The notes beneath the pieces were generated by a model. The model saw only the letters and a program-made list of their open reading frames with translations. It ran no database searches and was not told the DNA's origin. This document shows positions 1 through 10,018 of a stretch of 44,878 bases of DNA, one piece after another (position 1 is the stretch's first letter; each line of letters opens with the position of its first letter). The position numbers were made by a program, and so were the translations under genes. The DNA comes from Bacteroidota bacterium (GTDB lineage: Bacteria > Bacteroidota > Bacteroidia > UBA7662). The stretch covers positions 1 to 44,878 of the forward strand of contig JAIXRA010000067.1 in NCBI GenBank assembly GCA_027485465.1. Reading direction: 5' to 3'.

Positions 1-1409
1 ACGGAATGGCGCTTGGCGTTCAAGTATTGCCGAACACCCCCAAAAAACAAAGAGTCGTTGTCGATTTCGTTCCGAAGCATGTGCAAAACCGCTGCTCCCT
101 TTTTGTAGGTAAGCGAGGATGAGAATATTCGGTTCACATTGCTTACGCCAGAAGCCGGCACATACACCGAACCGGTGGTCGCTGAACGAGCGCTGTTATG
201 GGTGTTCGTCATCCAATCCGATGCGGATGCTTGAGATATAACATATTGACGATGAAGGTATTCTCCGTACGAAGCCCAGCCCTCGTTCAGCCAAATATCG
301 TTCCAGGTTGCACAGGTCACCATGTCCCCAAACCATTGGTGGGCTAATTCGTGGGCAATCAAATCCATTCCAAAATTACCCATGGTGCTCATGGTCTGGT
401 GTTCCATCCCGCCTCCCAATGGAGCCATCATGTGGCCGTATTTCTCGTTGCTAAAAGGATACAAAACAAAGAGATTCGAAAAATTCTCGATCATAGGGCC
501 GGTGCTGTTCAGGGCCGTGCGGTTAAAATTCAAGCAAGAAGTCCCGGAGGAATTGCTGGCATTGTAAATCCAATGCTGGATCAACAGAGAATCCCCGGCC
601 ATGGCCGCAGGATAGGCCCAGCTTAGGTGCTCGGTATAGTTGGTAACCGCAAAGGCCATGAGGTAAAAAGCCATGGGGTAACGACTTCTCCATTTGAACT
701 TCATTCGGTTGCCGCTCAGGGTATCCACCCCCACCAAAAGGCCTGTCGAAGCCACCTTGTTGGGCGACACGCTGGTTCCGTCAAAAAAAACCGAGTCTAT
801 TTTGTCCGCAAGATCCTGTTTGCATGGGAACCAATCCGGAGCCGAGAATGGCTCCGAGAGGGTCCACGTCACATTGACCCCCCAGGTCGGAGACTGGGCG
901 CTGGTAACCCCGCTAAAAAAACCGGAGCTTGGAGGTGTACCTCGGTAATAAACCCGACAGGTCACCGCCATTCCGGCATCCAGGTTCGAGACCAAAGGAA
1001 TACGCACCACATGATTCAAACGGGATAGAGAGGCCGGTAAATAGGTGGTATTGTTCAAACGAACCGAGTCCACGATCATAAAATCCCGTAGTTCAAACCA
1101 AAAAGTATCCATCACCGGGGAGGTCACGACCGACTTGAACATAACGTCCCCACCAACGGTTGTCGAGGTATTGGTGACTTCCAGGTTAAAGTGATAATGA
1201 TGAATGTCGTAGGTATCCGCACCCCGGTTCAAGGCCGAGCTGCGCTGGGCCGCTTGGTTCAATTGGCGTATACCGGCCTGCCGCTCTTTGAGGGCGGCGC
1301 AGCTGTGTTGATCGCCGGTTTTGAGATCCGAGGCCTTGGCGGTGATGACGAGCAGACAAAGGGCGAAAAGTGTCGTTTTGAAAACGGGAAAGTAGCGGAG
1401 GTATCGCAT
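1..1409 (-). CDS. M1-family zinc metallopeptidase (aminopeptidase N-like), secreted; 3' part lies beyond the left edge
   Basis: Manual reverse-complement translation from the ATG at 1409: MRYLRYFPVFKTTLFALCLLVITAKA (signal peptide), ...GGGMEHQT..., HELAHQWFGDMVTCATWNDIWLNEGWASY (HExxH-x18-E). Open to the window edge, so absent from the ORF track. Confidence 0.9.
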   Translation of the reverse strand, partial: MRYLRYFPVFKTTLFALCLLVITAKASDLKTGDQHSCAALKERQAGIRQLNQAAQRSSALNRGADTYDIHHYHFNLEVTNTSTTVGGDVMFKSVVTSPVMDTFWFELRDFMIVDSVRLNNTTYLPASLSRLNHVVRIPLVSNLDAGMAVTCRVYYRGTPPSSGFFSGVTSAQSPTWGVNVTWTLSEPFSAPDWFPCKQDLADKIDSVFFDGTSVSPNKVASTGLLVGVDTLSGNRMKFKWRSRYPMAFYLMAFAVTNYTEHLSWAYPAAMAGDSLLIQHWIYNASNSSGTSCLNFNRTALNSTGPMIENFSNLFVLYPFSNEKYGHMMAPLGGGMEHQTMSTMGNFGMDLIAHELAHQWFGDMVTCATWNDIWLNEGWASYGEYLHRQYVISQASASDWMTNTHNSARSATTGSVYVPASGVSNVNRIFSSSLTYKKGAAVLHMLRNEIDNDSLFFGGVRQYLNAKRHS

Positions 1410-1450
1410 GAGAGTCGAAGAAAACATGAATGGTTGAGTTCAAAAATAGG

Positions 1451-3259
1451 TTATTTTGGCTGTGAGGCCCCACTATCCACTTGTTGAGCCTGGTGCAAGG
1501 CCCAAAAACGGCCCTTCAATTCCAACAAGGCGTTGTAGGTGCCGGATTCTACCACCACGCCTCCTTCCAAAACAACAATACGATGGGCAAAACGAAGGGT
1601 GGATAAACGATGGGCAATCAGGAGGGCATTCCTTCCTTGGACAAAAGATTCGATGCCCCGTTGAACCATGGCTTCGGTCTTGGAATCGATCGATGCCGTG
1701 GCCTCATCCAATATCAAAAGGTCAGGGTCCAAGACCATGGCCCTCATTAAGGCAACCAGCTGACGCTGACCGGCCGAAAGAAGCAAGCCCCGTTCACCAA
1801 CCGGCGTATCGAGTCCTTGGGGTAGCTTATCCAAAAATTCTTCCAAATTCCAAGAACGAATCCGCGATTCAACGGTGGGTCCGTCCAAACCGGTATTAAG
1901 CAATGCAATGTTATCAAGAACTGTGCCGTTAATCAAAAACAATTCCTGAGGCACATAGACCATTCGATGACGTAATTCTTGAAGAGGATAGGCCTCCAAA
2001 TTTCGCCCATTGATTTCAATGCGGCCGCTGTTGGCATCGTAAAATCGTACGAGCAATTGGGCCAGGGTGGATTTGCCACAGCCACTTCCCCCGACCAACG
2101 CCACCACTTCGCCTTGGTTAAGTTCAAGATTTAGTCCTCGAAGGACAGGGCGTTCGGGATCGTACCCAAAATACAGGTCGCTTATTTTGACATGCAAGCC
2201 ACGACGTCCGTTCTCTGCCTTGGGGAGCCCCGTCCCTGTAGACTCAACCTGCACCTGAACTTCGGCTTCTTCTTCCATCAATGCAAAAACCCTGGAAGCC
2301 GCTATAACCCCCATTTGCAAAGAGTTGAATTTGTCAGCCAAAAGTCGAAGCGGCCTAAATAACTGGTTGATATACACCAAAAAAGCCACCAAAACACCCG
2401 GGGAAACGTCACCGCTTTCCACACGGACGGCACCGTACCAAACCATAAGACCCATCGCCGCAGCGGTTAATACCTCGACCACGGGAAAAAAAACCGAGTA
2501 GTACCAAATGCCGTCCAGATGAGCCTTGGTCAAACGTGCATTCTCCTCTGCAAAGGCCTGGTTCTCTCTTTTTTCCCGGTCAAAGAGCGGGACCAACAAC
2601 AGATTGCTCAATCGCTCGGCCAAAAATGCGTTAAGCCGGGCCGTGTTGGCACGCACCGAAGTAAAGGAGCCATGGACTTTTTCTTTGAACCACCAGGTCG
2701 ATCGTAACAACAAAGGCATCACCAAGAGACTGACCACGCTTAGCTGCCAATCCGTGCTGAACATCACCACCAAGACCACCACCAGTTGAAGGACATCCCC
2801 GGCCATGGTCAAGAAGCCTTGGGCAAAGAGTTCAGCGATTGCTTCCAAGTCGTTGATCACCCTGCTGGCCAGAGAACCCACCGGCCTCGCTTCATAAAAT
2901 CCAGGACGGTAGCGACTGAGCTTGGTATACAGGCTTTGGCGCAAGTCCAGAACCACGGATTGCCCTAACTGAACACTAAGGTAACCAAACCCGTAACGGA
3001 GCAGGGATTCCAAAACGAGCAGTCCCAAAATGAGCCAGCCCAAACCGGCCAAAGCATCCAGATCTCCGGTGCGCATGGGGCCATCAACGGCCTGTTGAAT
3101 ATACCAGGGCCGCAGGGGGGCCATACCTGCTAGAACCACGGCCAAAACAACCGTGACCACGACCAAGCCGCGGTATTGTAACATCGCCTGCAACAGGCGA
3201 CGGGTCGGGGCCCAAAGACCTTGTGCGCCTCCCAATTCGTTTGCTTTGGTTGACTTCAT
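1451..3259 (-). CDS. ABC transporter, fused permease/ATPase (ABCB/MsbA-like exporter)
   Basis: N-terminal multi-TM domain; Walker A GGSGCGKST, signature LLLSAGQRQ, Walker B LLILDEATASID, H-loop IAHRLST. Confidence 0.9.
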   Translation of the reverse strand: MKSTKANELGGAQGLWAPTRRLLQAMLQYRGLVVVTVVLAVVLAGMAPLRPWYIQQAVDGPMRTGDLDALAGLGWLILGLLVLESLLRYGFGYLSVQLGQSVVLDLRQSLYTKLSRYRPGFYEARPVGSLASRVINDLEAIAELFAQGFLTMAGDVLQLVVVLVVMFSTDWQLSVVSLLVMPLLLRSTWWFKEKVHGSFTSVRANTARLNAFLAERLSNLLLVPLFDREKRENQAFAEENARLTKAHLDGIWYYSVFFPVVEVLTAAAMGLMVWYGAVRVESGDVSPGVLVAFLVYINQLFRPLRLLADKFNSLQMGVIAASRVFALMEEEAEVQVQVESTGTGLPKAENGRRGLHVKISDLYFGYDPERPVLRGLNLELNQGEVVALVGGSGCGKSTLAQLLVRFYDANSGRIEINGRNLEAYPLQELRHRMVYVPQELFLINGTVLDNIALLNTGLDGPTVESRIRSWNLEEFLDKLPQGLDTPVGERGLLLSAGQRQLVALMRAMVLDPDLLILDEATASIDSKTEAMVQRGIESFVQGRNALLIAHRLSTLRFAHRIVVLEGGVVVESGTYNALLELKGRFWALHQAQQVDSGASQPK

Positions 3260-4062
3260 GGCTGGAACAAAGGCGGTGCTTCCATGAGAACGGGTTGATC
3301 CAAAAGACCTTGGGGGTATTCAACCTTTTCCAAATAGAGCCCGTGAGCCGGGGCTGAACTGCCAGCGGCTGATCGCTTGGCTTCTTGAATCAAGGACTCC
3401 ATTTGGTCCGCGCTTCGATAGCCCCTTCCGACTTCCATCAGGGTACCGACCACGGCCCGAACCATGTTCCGAAGAAAACGATTGGCCTGCAAAGTCAGGC
3501 TCGCTTGGCCGGGCGCCGGAAAGGTCCATTCCGCCCTTCGTAGTTCGCAGAGGTTGTGTTTTTGGCCCCCACCACTGCGGGCGAAAGCCCCAAAATCCCG
3601 GGTACCCGGCAATGCGTCGGTGGCTTTGATGACCGCCTCCCAATCGGGTTGCGAGGAAAGCCACCATGAGCGCCCGGCCAAGAGGGGATCCTTGTTCCAA
3701 TGAACACGATAACAATAGGTTCTTGACAAGGCCGAATAGCGGGCATGCAATGTATTGGGAACCCTGATGAGAGCATGCACCGCCAGGTCCGGCGGAAGCA
3801 TACGATTAAGTCGTGAAAGCCAGCCATCAAGGTTGGCTTGCCAAGGCAAAGGCTCGTCGTCTTTCAGATCCCAGTGGGCGTAAAAACTTGTGGCGTGCAC
3901 CCCGGTATCGGTTCGGCCTTGTCCCGTCAGGTAAACATCCTGTCGAGTGTAAACCGACAAGGCTTTTTCGAGGGTTTCCTGAACGGTGATCGCATTCGGT
4001 TGTTTTTGCCAACCGTGATAGGCTCCTCCATCGTAGGATAAATGCAAAAAGAACCGAGGCAC
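3256..4062 (-). CDS. truA: tRNA pseudouridine(38-40) synthase TruA
   Basis: HLSYDGGAYHGWQKQPNAITVQETLE, GQGRTDTGVHA, ANRFLRNMVRAVVGTL. GTG start at 4062 chosen because the upstream ORF extension overlaps the thiolase gene. Confidence 0.92.
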   Translation of the reverse strand: MPRFFLHLSYDGGAYHGWQKQPNAITVQETLEKALSVYTRQDVYLTGQGRTDTGVHATSFYAHWDLKDDEPLPWQANLDGWLSRLNRMLPPDLAVHALIRVPNTLHARYSALSRTYCYRVHWNKDPLLAGRSWWLSSQPDWEAVIKATDALPGTRDFGAFARSGGGQKHNLCELRRAEWTFPAPGQASLTLQANRFLRNMVRAVVGTLMEVGRGYRSADQMESLIQEAKRSAAGSSAPAHGLYLEKVEYPQGLLDQPVLMEAPPLFQP

Positions 4063-4081
4063 CGAATTGAAAATTTGGCGC

Positions 4082-5287
4082 TTAACGACATGCTTCGACC
4101 ACCAATGCCAGACCCTGTCCGACCCCAACGCACATGGTAGCCAACCCATACGGTGAGCTCTGCGGGTAGCGGTGCAAGGCATGGACCAAGGTCGTGGTAA
4201 TCCGAGCCCCCGAGCAACCCAAGGGATGGCCCAATGCAATGGCCCCTCCATGAATATTGACTCGTTCCATGGGCAAATCCAATTCGCGTTGGCAGGCCAA
4301 GGCCTGCGATGCAAATGCTTCGTTCAATTCAATGAGGCCCAAGTCGTTGGTAGTCAGACCAGCACGAGCGAGTGCCTTGCGGACCGCCGGTACCGGCCCC
4401 ATGCCCATGATGGCGGGATCGACACCGGCCGCACCAACCGATACCACCCTGGCCAAGGGTTTCAACCCATCCCGACGAACCGCTGTACCAGAGGCTAGAA
4501 TCAAGCAAGCTGCGCCATCGTTGATGCCCGAAGAATTGCCCGCTGTTACGGTGCCCCCGTTTTTGAAGGCCGGTTTAAGTTGCTCCAAAGCAGCCCGTTC
4601 CACGGGACGCGGGTGCTCATCCACTTCAAAAAGTTCGACCTTTCCCTTGCCTTTGGACACCTTCACCCCGATTCTTTCGCGTTCAAAGGCGCCATCGGCC
4701 TCGGCCGCTGCGTATTTGTGTTGCGAAGCGTGGGCAAAATCATCTTGGTCGCTGCGACTGATCTTGTACCGTTCGGCAACATTTTCGGCGGTTTCGCCCA
4801 TGGAATACGGATGGTACAGCCCTTCCCAACGTGGATTGGTAAAACGCCATCCCAGGGTGGTGTCGTAAACCCGGGGCTGACGATCAAAAGCCTGGTCCGG
4901 CTTGGCCATTACATAAGGCGCCCTTGACATGCTTTCCACACCGCCCGCGATGTAGTAATCTCCCTGGCCCAGGGCCAAAGCCCGGTAGGCATCAACGATG
5001 GATTGAAGACCGCTGGCGCAGAGTCGATTGACCGTGACGCCGGAGACCTCCAAAGGCAAACCAGCCAATAGCGAGGCCATGCGGGCCACGTTTCGGTTGT
5101 CTTCGCCGGCCTGGTTGGCGGCCCCCAGGATAACCTCCTCAATACGATGCGGATCAACCCCGGGGTTCCGATCCAATAAATGACGCAGGAGGTCGGCCAT
5201 TAAATCGTCCGGACGAACCTGCGCCAAAGCACCACCGTACCGACCGATGGGGGTCCGGGCTGCATCAACAATAAAAACCTCTTCCAT
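4082..5287 (-). CDS. Acetyl-CoA C-acyltransferase (thiolase)
   Basis: MEEVFIVDAARTPIGRYGGAL, NRLCASGLQSI (active Cys), NIHGGAIALGHPLGCSGARI, MCVGVGQG. Start set at the internal ATG 5287. Confidence 0.93.
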   Translation of the reverse strand: MEEVFIVDAARTPIGRYGGALAQVRPDDLMADLLRHLLDRNPGVDPHRIEEVILGAANQAGEDNRNVARMASLLAGLPLEVSGVTVNRLCASGLQSIVDAYRALALGQGDYYIAGGVESMSRAPYVMAKPDQAFDRQPRVYDTTLGWRFTNPRWEGLYHPYSMGETAENVAERYKISRSDQDDFAHASQHKYAAAEADGAFERERIGVKVSKGKGKVELFEVDEHPRPVERAALEQLKPAFKNGGTVTAGNSSGINDGAACLILASGTAVRRDGLKPLARVVSVGAAGVDPAIMGMGPVPAVRKALARAGLTTNDLGLIELNEAFASQALACQRELDLPMERVNIHGGAIALGHPLGCSGARITTTLVHALHRYPQSSPYGLATMCVGVGQGLALVVEACR

Positions 5288-5422
5288 GCCACAAAACTGC
5301 GAAGAATTGACCAAAGAACCCCTCCTTGTGCATCAAATATTCGGACATTTTGGCATAATGAAGGGTTCATAGCCCCATGGCACGGCCTTTGCGTAGGGCC
5401 TTGTACCCAAAAAAAAGAATCG

Positions 5423-7258
5423 ATGTCGACACAAAAGACCAAAACAGGGACCATTTCGGTCCATACCGAGAACATTTTCCCCCTCATCAAAAAGTCCCTC
5501 TACTCCAACCAGGAAATTTTTTTGAGGGAATTGGTAAGCAACGGGGTGGATGCCTGCCAGAAGTTAGCGGCTTTGGCCTCCATGGGAGAAGTAACCGGTG
5601 AACTGGGCGAGCTCCAAGTCACCGTTCACTTAGACAAAGACGCCAAAACCATTCGGATTTCAGATAATGGACTGGGATTGACAGAGGAAGAAATCGAAAA
5701 GTACATTACCCAAGTCGCCTTCTCTGGTGCTACCGAGTTTATCGAAAAGTACAAAGACAAGTCAGACCTCAACCAAATCATCGGAGCCTTTGGTTTGGGC
5801 TTTTATTCGGCCTTTATGGTCGCCGACCGAGTGGACCTCGAATCCCTATCTTATCGGGATGGAGCCCAAGCGGCCCGTTGGTCCTGCGATGGTTCCACCG
5901 AGTACCAAATCGGTAGCGGAACTCGCACCGAGCGGGGCACCGATATCATCCTGCATGTTGCCGAGGATGCTTCGGAATACCTGGACGAATGGAGGCTCAA
6001 GGAAATTCTGCGGAAATACGGCAAGTTCCTCCCCATCAAGGTCATGTTTGGCGATGAGCATATCAACGCTACATCGCCCTTGTGGACCCGCAAACCATCC
6101 GAACTCACCGATGAGGACTACCAGAACTTTTACAACGATCTGTACCCCATGGCCGAGAAGCCGTTGTTCTGGATTCACCTCAACGTCGACTACCCCTTCA
6201 ACCTCACCGGTATTTTGTATTTCCCCAAGCTCAAAGCCGACTTTGAGCCGACCAAAAACAAAATACAACTGTATAGCCGACAGGTGTTTATCACCGATTC
6301 AGTCGAGGACGTGGTCCCTGATTATCTGCGCCTATTGCACGGGGTGCTGGACTCCCCGGATATTCCGCTGAATGTTTCCCGTTCCTTTTTGCAGACCGAT
6401 GGCAATGTCAAGAAGATCAACAGCCATATTTCCAAAAAAGTGGCCGACAAGCTCCAGGACCTTGCCAAAAACCAGGAGGAATCCTTCCGTGAAAAGTGGG
6501 ATCAGCTAGAACTCTTCGTTAAATACGGGATGATTTCTGACGAAAAGTTTTATGAAAGAGCTGCTGGCTTTTGTTTGTACAAAGACTGCGATGGAAATCT
6601 GCGCAACTGGGATCAAACGGCCGAAATCCTCGAAGCCAATCATCGCAACAAAGACGGTCAACTGGTGGTGCTCTACACCAACCAAACAGAGGCCCATCAC
6701 ATGCTGATCGAAGGCGCGCGCAAAAGAGGCCTGACGGTCCTTCAGTTGGGCAATGTTATCGATCCCCATTTCATTGGGCAATTGGAAGGCAGACTCGAAA
6801 AAACGACCTTCAAACGAATTGATTCCGAAAGCCTGGACAAGTTGGTTGACAAGGGCGAGTCCAAAGGATCTTTGCTCAACGAGGAACAAGAAAAACAAGT
6901 GGTTGAATGGGTGGGTGACTGGGTGCGCGATCGCGATTTCAAGGTCAAGGCCGAGGCCATGTCTGCCGATGACCCCCCTATCCTGATAACCCGCCCCGAA
7001 TTCCTGAGGAGGATGAATGAAATGGCCGCCACCGGGGGATCCCCGTTTTTGGGAGGCCCCATGAAAGAAACCGTGGATATGGTCGTCAACGCGGCCCATC
7101 CCCTTGTACAGCAATTGGCCCTGACCAACGACGAATCCTCCAGAACAAGCCTGGGCCAAAACCTCATCGACCTGGCCCTTTTGTCGCAGGGCATGCTCAG
7201 CGGCGCCCCTTTGGCGGCCTTCATCGAACGCAGCCTCCAATCGGCATCTAAACCGTAA
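5423..7258 (+). CDS. htpG: Chaperone HtpG (Hsp90 family)
   Basis: ENIFPLIKKSLYSNQEIFLRELVSNGVDACQKL, ISDNGLGLTEEEI, IGAFGLGFYSAFMVAD. Confidence 0.95.
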   Translation: MSTQKTKTGTISVHTENIFPLIKKSLYSNQEIFLRELVSNGVDACQKLAALASMGEVTGELGELQVTVHLDKDAKTIRISDNGLGLTEEEIEKYITQVAFSGATEFIEKYKDKSDLNQIIGAFGLGFYSAFMVADRVDLESLSYRDGAQAARWSCDGSTEYQIGSGTRTERGTDIILHVAEDASEYLDEWRLKEILRKYGKFLPIKVMFGDEHINATSPLWTRKPSELTDEDYQNFYNDLYPMAEKPLFWIHLNVDYPFNLTGILYFPKLKADFEPTKNKIQLYSRQVFITDSVEDVVPDYLRLLHGVLDSPDIPLNVSRSFLQTDGNVKKINSHISKKVADKLQDLAKNQEESFREKWDQLELFVKYGMISDEKFYERAAGFCLYKDCDGNLRNWDQTAEILEANHRNKDGQLVVLYTNQTEAHHMLIEGARKRGLTVLQLGNVIDPHFIGQLEGRLEKTTFKRIDSESLDKLVDKGESKGSLLNEEQEKQVVEWVGDWVRDRDFKVKAEAMSADDPPILITRPEFLRRMNEMAATGGSPFLGGPMKETVDMVVNAAHPLVQQLALTNDESSRTSLGQNLIDLALLSQGMLSGAPLAAFIERSLQSASKP

Positions 7259-7412
7259 GCCACGGAAGCGCAAACCACCAAAAAAGGTTGATACTTTGTT
7301 CATAAAATAAGGGATCGCGTTTCCCTGAAGGATTGATTTAAATTTTAGTTTTGAGGTCCCGATTCCGGGAATCTCATCACCGCATTCAACCCTCATCGGA
7401 CGACCCCCAACC

Positions 7413-8936
7413 ATGCCTGATATTCGCCCTGTACGCTCCGCACTTATCTCGGTTTACCACAAAGAAGGCCTGGACCGATTGGCTCTGGCACTGCACGAGC
7501 GAGGCATCGAAATTTGGTCCACCGGGGGCACCAGGGATTTTTTGGAGGGCTTGGGTGTCAAAACCCAGAAGGTTGAAGACCTCACCGGGTACCCATCCAT
7601 TTTGGGGGGACGAGTCAAGACCCTGCATCCCAAGGTCTTTGGCGGGATCCTTCACCGTTCCGAGCATATGGACGATCTCAACGAAATGGCGGCCCACGAA
7701 ATCCCACCGTTGGATTTGGTCATCGTTGACCTGTACCCCTTTGAACAAACCCTTTTGAATGGCGGTACCAACGCCGAACTCATCGAAAAAATCGATATCG
7801 GCGGGATTAGCCTGCTACGAGCCGCCGCCAAGAACCACCTGCAATGCACCGTGGTTTCCTCTGCCCGTCAATACCCTCGGATACTGAATCAAATTTTGGA
7901 ACAAGGCGGAACCAGCCTGACCGAACGCGAGACCTATGCAGCCGAAGCCTTTGCGGTGACCTCCCACTACGACCGCGCCATTTTTGATTATCTCAACCGG
8001 GATGGTTTGGTTCCAGCGCTCCGAATCAGCAACGACGATGCCCATGTCTTGAGGTACGGCGAAAACCCGCACCAAAAGGCGTCCTTCTTCGGCCCCTTAG
8101 ACCAACATTTTGAGGTGCTCTCCGGCAAAGCCCTGAGCTACAACAACCTCCTAGATGTGGATGCGGCCGTTTCTCTGCTCTCTGAATTCCTTGACCCCAC
8201 CTTTGTAGTCATCAAACACAACAACGCCTGTGGCTTGGCTAGCAGAGACCACCTTACCCAGGCTTGGAAAGACGCCCTGGCCGGTGATCCGGTTTCGGCT
8301 TTTGGGGGGGTCTTGGCCGCTAATCGATGCGTAGACCTGGAATGTGCCTTGGCCATCGACCAGATTTTCTACGAAGTTCTGATTGCTCCGGATTTCACAG
8401 CAGAGGCGGTGGAACTGCTATCGCGCAAAAAAAACCGCATTCTCTTACGGCTCAAGTCCATTCCACCATCCGGCATTCAAATTCGAAGTGTCTTGGGGGG
8501 ATATCTTGTCCAGGATCCGGACTCGGTGACCGAATCAACCGAAGACTTCAAGGTGGTCACTCGCGTTGCCCCCCAGCCCTCCGAGATAGAGGACATGGTT
8601 TTTGCCCTCAAAATCGTCAAACATACCCGCAGCAACGCCATTGTCTTGGTTCGGAATCGGCAGTTAATCGGTTCAGGCACCGGTCAGAGTTCTCGAATTG
8701 ATGCGATGCGCCAGGCCGCCCACAAGGCCCGCACTTTTGATTTTGATGTTCAGGGCGCTGTCATGGCCAGCGATGCCTTTTTTCCCTTTGCCGACAGCGT
8801 TGAAGTGGCCTTTCAGGAAGGTATACGGGCGGTGGTTCAGCCCGGTGGTTCGGTCAAGGACCAGGATAGCATTGACTTTTGCGATCGCAACAACATGGCC
8901 ATGGTCATGACTGGACGGAGACATTTCAAACACTAA
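7413..8936 (+). CDS. purH: Bifunctional AICAR formyltransferase/IMP cyclohydrolase
   Basis: ALISVYHKEGLDRLA, WSTGGTRDFLEGLG, GGRVKTLHPKVFGGIL, LRYGENPHQKASF, KHNNACGLA. Confidence 0.96.
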   Translation: MPDIRPVRSALISVYHKEGLDRLALALHERGIEIWSTGGTRDFLEGLGVKTQKVEDLTGYPSILGGRVKTLHPKVFGGILHRSEHMDDLNEMAAHEIPPLDLVIVDLYPFEQTLLNGGTNAELIEKIDIGGISLLRAAAKNHLQCTVVSSARQYPRILNQILEQGGTSLTERETYAAEAFAVTSHYDRAIFDYLNRDGLVPALRISNDDAHVLRYGENPHQKASFFGPLDQHFEVLSGKALSYNNLLDVDAAVSLLSEFLDPTFVVIKHNNACGLASRDHLTQAWKDALAGDPVSAFGGVLAANRCVDLECALAIDQIFYEVLIAPDFTAEAVELLSRKKNRILLRLKSIPPSGIQIRSVLGGYLVQDPDSVTESTEDFKVVTRVAPQPSEIEDMVFALKIVKHTRSNAIVLVRNRQLIGSGTGQSSRIDAMRQAAHKARTFDFDVQGAVMASDAFFPFADSVEVAFQEGIRAVVQPGGSVKDQDSIDFCDRNNMAMVMTGRRHFKH

Positions 8937-8988
8937 GGAGGCGAACGCTCACTCCGGCATTAGATTCGCTCCAATTACGATTTTTGAT

Positions 8989-10011
8989 ATGGGATTATTT
9001 GACCTTTTTACGCAGGAGATAGCGATTGACCTGGGCACTGCGAATACACTGATTATTCACAAGGACACCATTGTGGTGGACGAGCCTTCGATTGTGGCCC
9101 TTGACCGAAACACCGGCAAGGTGATTGCAATTGGCAAGAAGGCCCAACAAATGCATGGAAAAACGCACGAGAACATCAAGACGATCCGACCCTTGAGGGA
9201 TGGGGTCATCGCCGATTTCCACGCTGCCGAGCACATGATACGGGGTATGATTAGCATGATTAACCCCACCAAACGATTTTTTGCTCCTTCGCTTCGCATG
9301 GTGGTCTGCATACCCTCGGGAATCACCGAAGTCGAAAAAAGAGCGGTTCGAGACTCCGCCGAACATGCCGGAGCCAAGGAGGTGTACCTGATTCACGAAC
9401 CGATGGCCGCTGCCATTGGTATAGGGATCGATGTCGAAGAACCCAAAGGCAACATGATCATTGATATCGGAGGCGGAACCTCCGAGATTGCGGTCATTGC
9501 CTTGGCAGGTATTGTTTGCGATGAATCCATCCGCGTTGCCGGCGACCAATTCACGGCCGATGTTTTGGAATACGTTCGTCGCCAACACAATATGTTGGTG
9601 GGTGAACGCACCGCCGAAATGATCAAAATCAATATTGGTTCGGCTCTAACCACCTTGGACGATCCGCCGCCGCCTATGATGGTGAGTGGTCGGGATTTGA
9701 TGACCGGTATACCGCGCGAGATTTCCTTGACCTATTCCGAAATCGCAACGGCCTTGGATAAATCCATTTCCAAGGTTGAAGGCGCCATCCTGAAGGCCCT
9801 CGAAATTACCCCCCCGGAATTGGCTTCGGATATTCATGAAACCGGAATTTATTTGACGGGTGGCGGCGCTCTGATCCGTGGGCTTGATAAACGCATAAGC
9901 GCCAAAACCAAACTCAAGGTAATCGTTGCAGAGGACCCACTGCGCGCCGTCGTCCGCGGAACCGGGATTGCCCTCAAGAATATTCATCGTTTCCAATTCC
10001 TGATGACCTGA
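8989..10011 (+). CDS. mreB: Rod shape-determining protein MreB
   Basis: MGLFDLFTQEIAIDLGTANTLI; actin-like IDIGGGTSEIAVIAL; followed by mreC and mreD. Confidence 0.96.
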   Translation: MGLFDLFTQEIAIDLGTANTLIIHKDTIVVDEPSIVALDRNTGKVIAIGKKAQQMHGKTHENIKTIRPLRDGVIADFHAAEHMIRGMISMINPTKRFFAPSLRMVVCIPSGITEVEKRAVRDSAEHAGAKEVYLIHEPMAAAIGIGIDVEEPKGNMIIDIGGGTSEIAVIALAGIVCDESIRVAGDQFTADVLEYVRRQHNMLVGERTAEMIKINIGSALTTLDDPPPPMMVSGRDLMTGIPREISLTYSEIATALDKSISKVEGAILKALEITPPELASDIHETGIYLTGGGALIRGLDKRISAKTKLKVIVAEDPLRAVVRGTGIALKNIHRFQFLMT

Positions 10012-10018
10012 TTCCTTC

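Noticed and set aside
7346-7373. TAGTTTTG -7-like element and short inverted repeats (TCCCG-ATTC-CGGGA; GATTC-CGG-GAATC) upstream of purH
   Set aside because: Promoter is plausible but the -33 element is poor; stems are only 5 bp and mutually exclusive; not enough for a regulatory RNA call.
6506-7414. 302-aa minus-strand ORF antisense to the htpG 3' half
   Set aside because: Fully opposite htpG, no recognisable domain, composition typical of a shadow ORF.
8935-8941. Perfect SD-like AAGGAGG overlapping the purH stop codon, upstream of mreB
   Set aside because: No ATG/GTG/TTG at suitable spacing; the mreB start at 8989 is well supported and 47 nt further. Probably chance.
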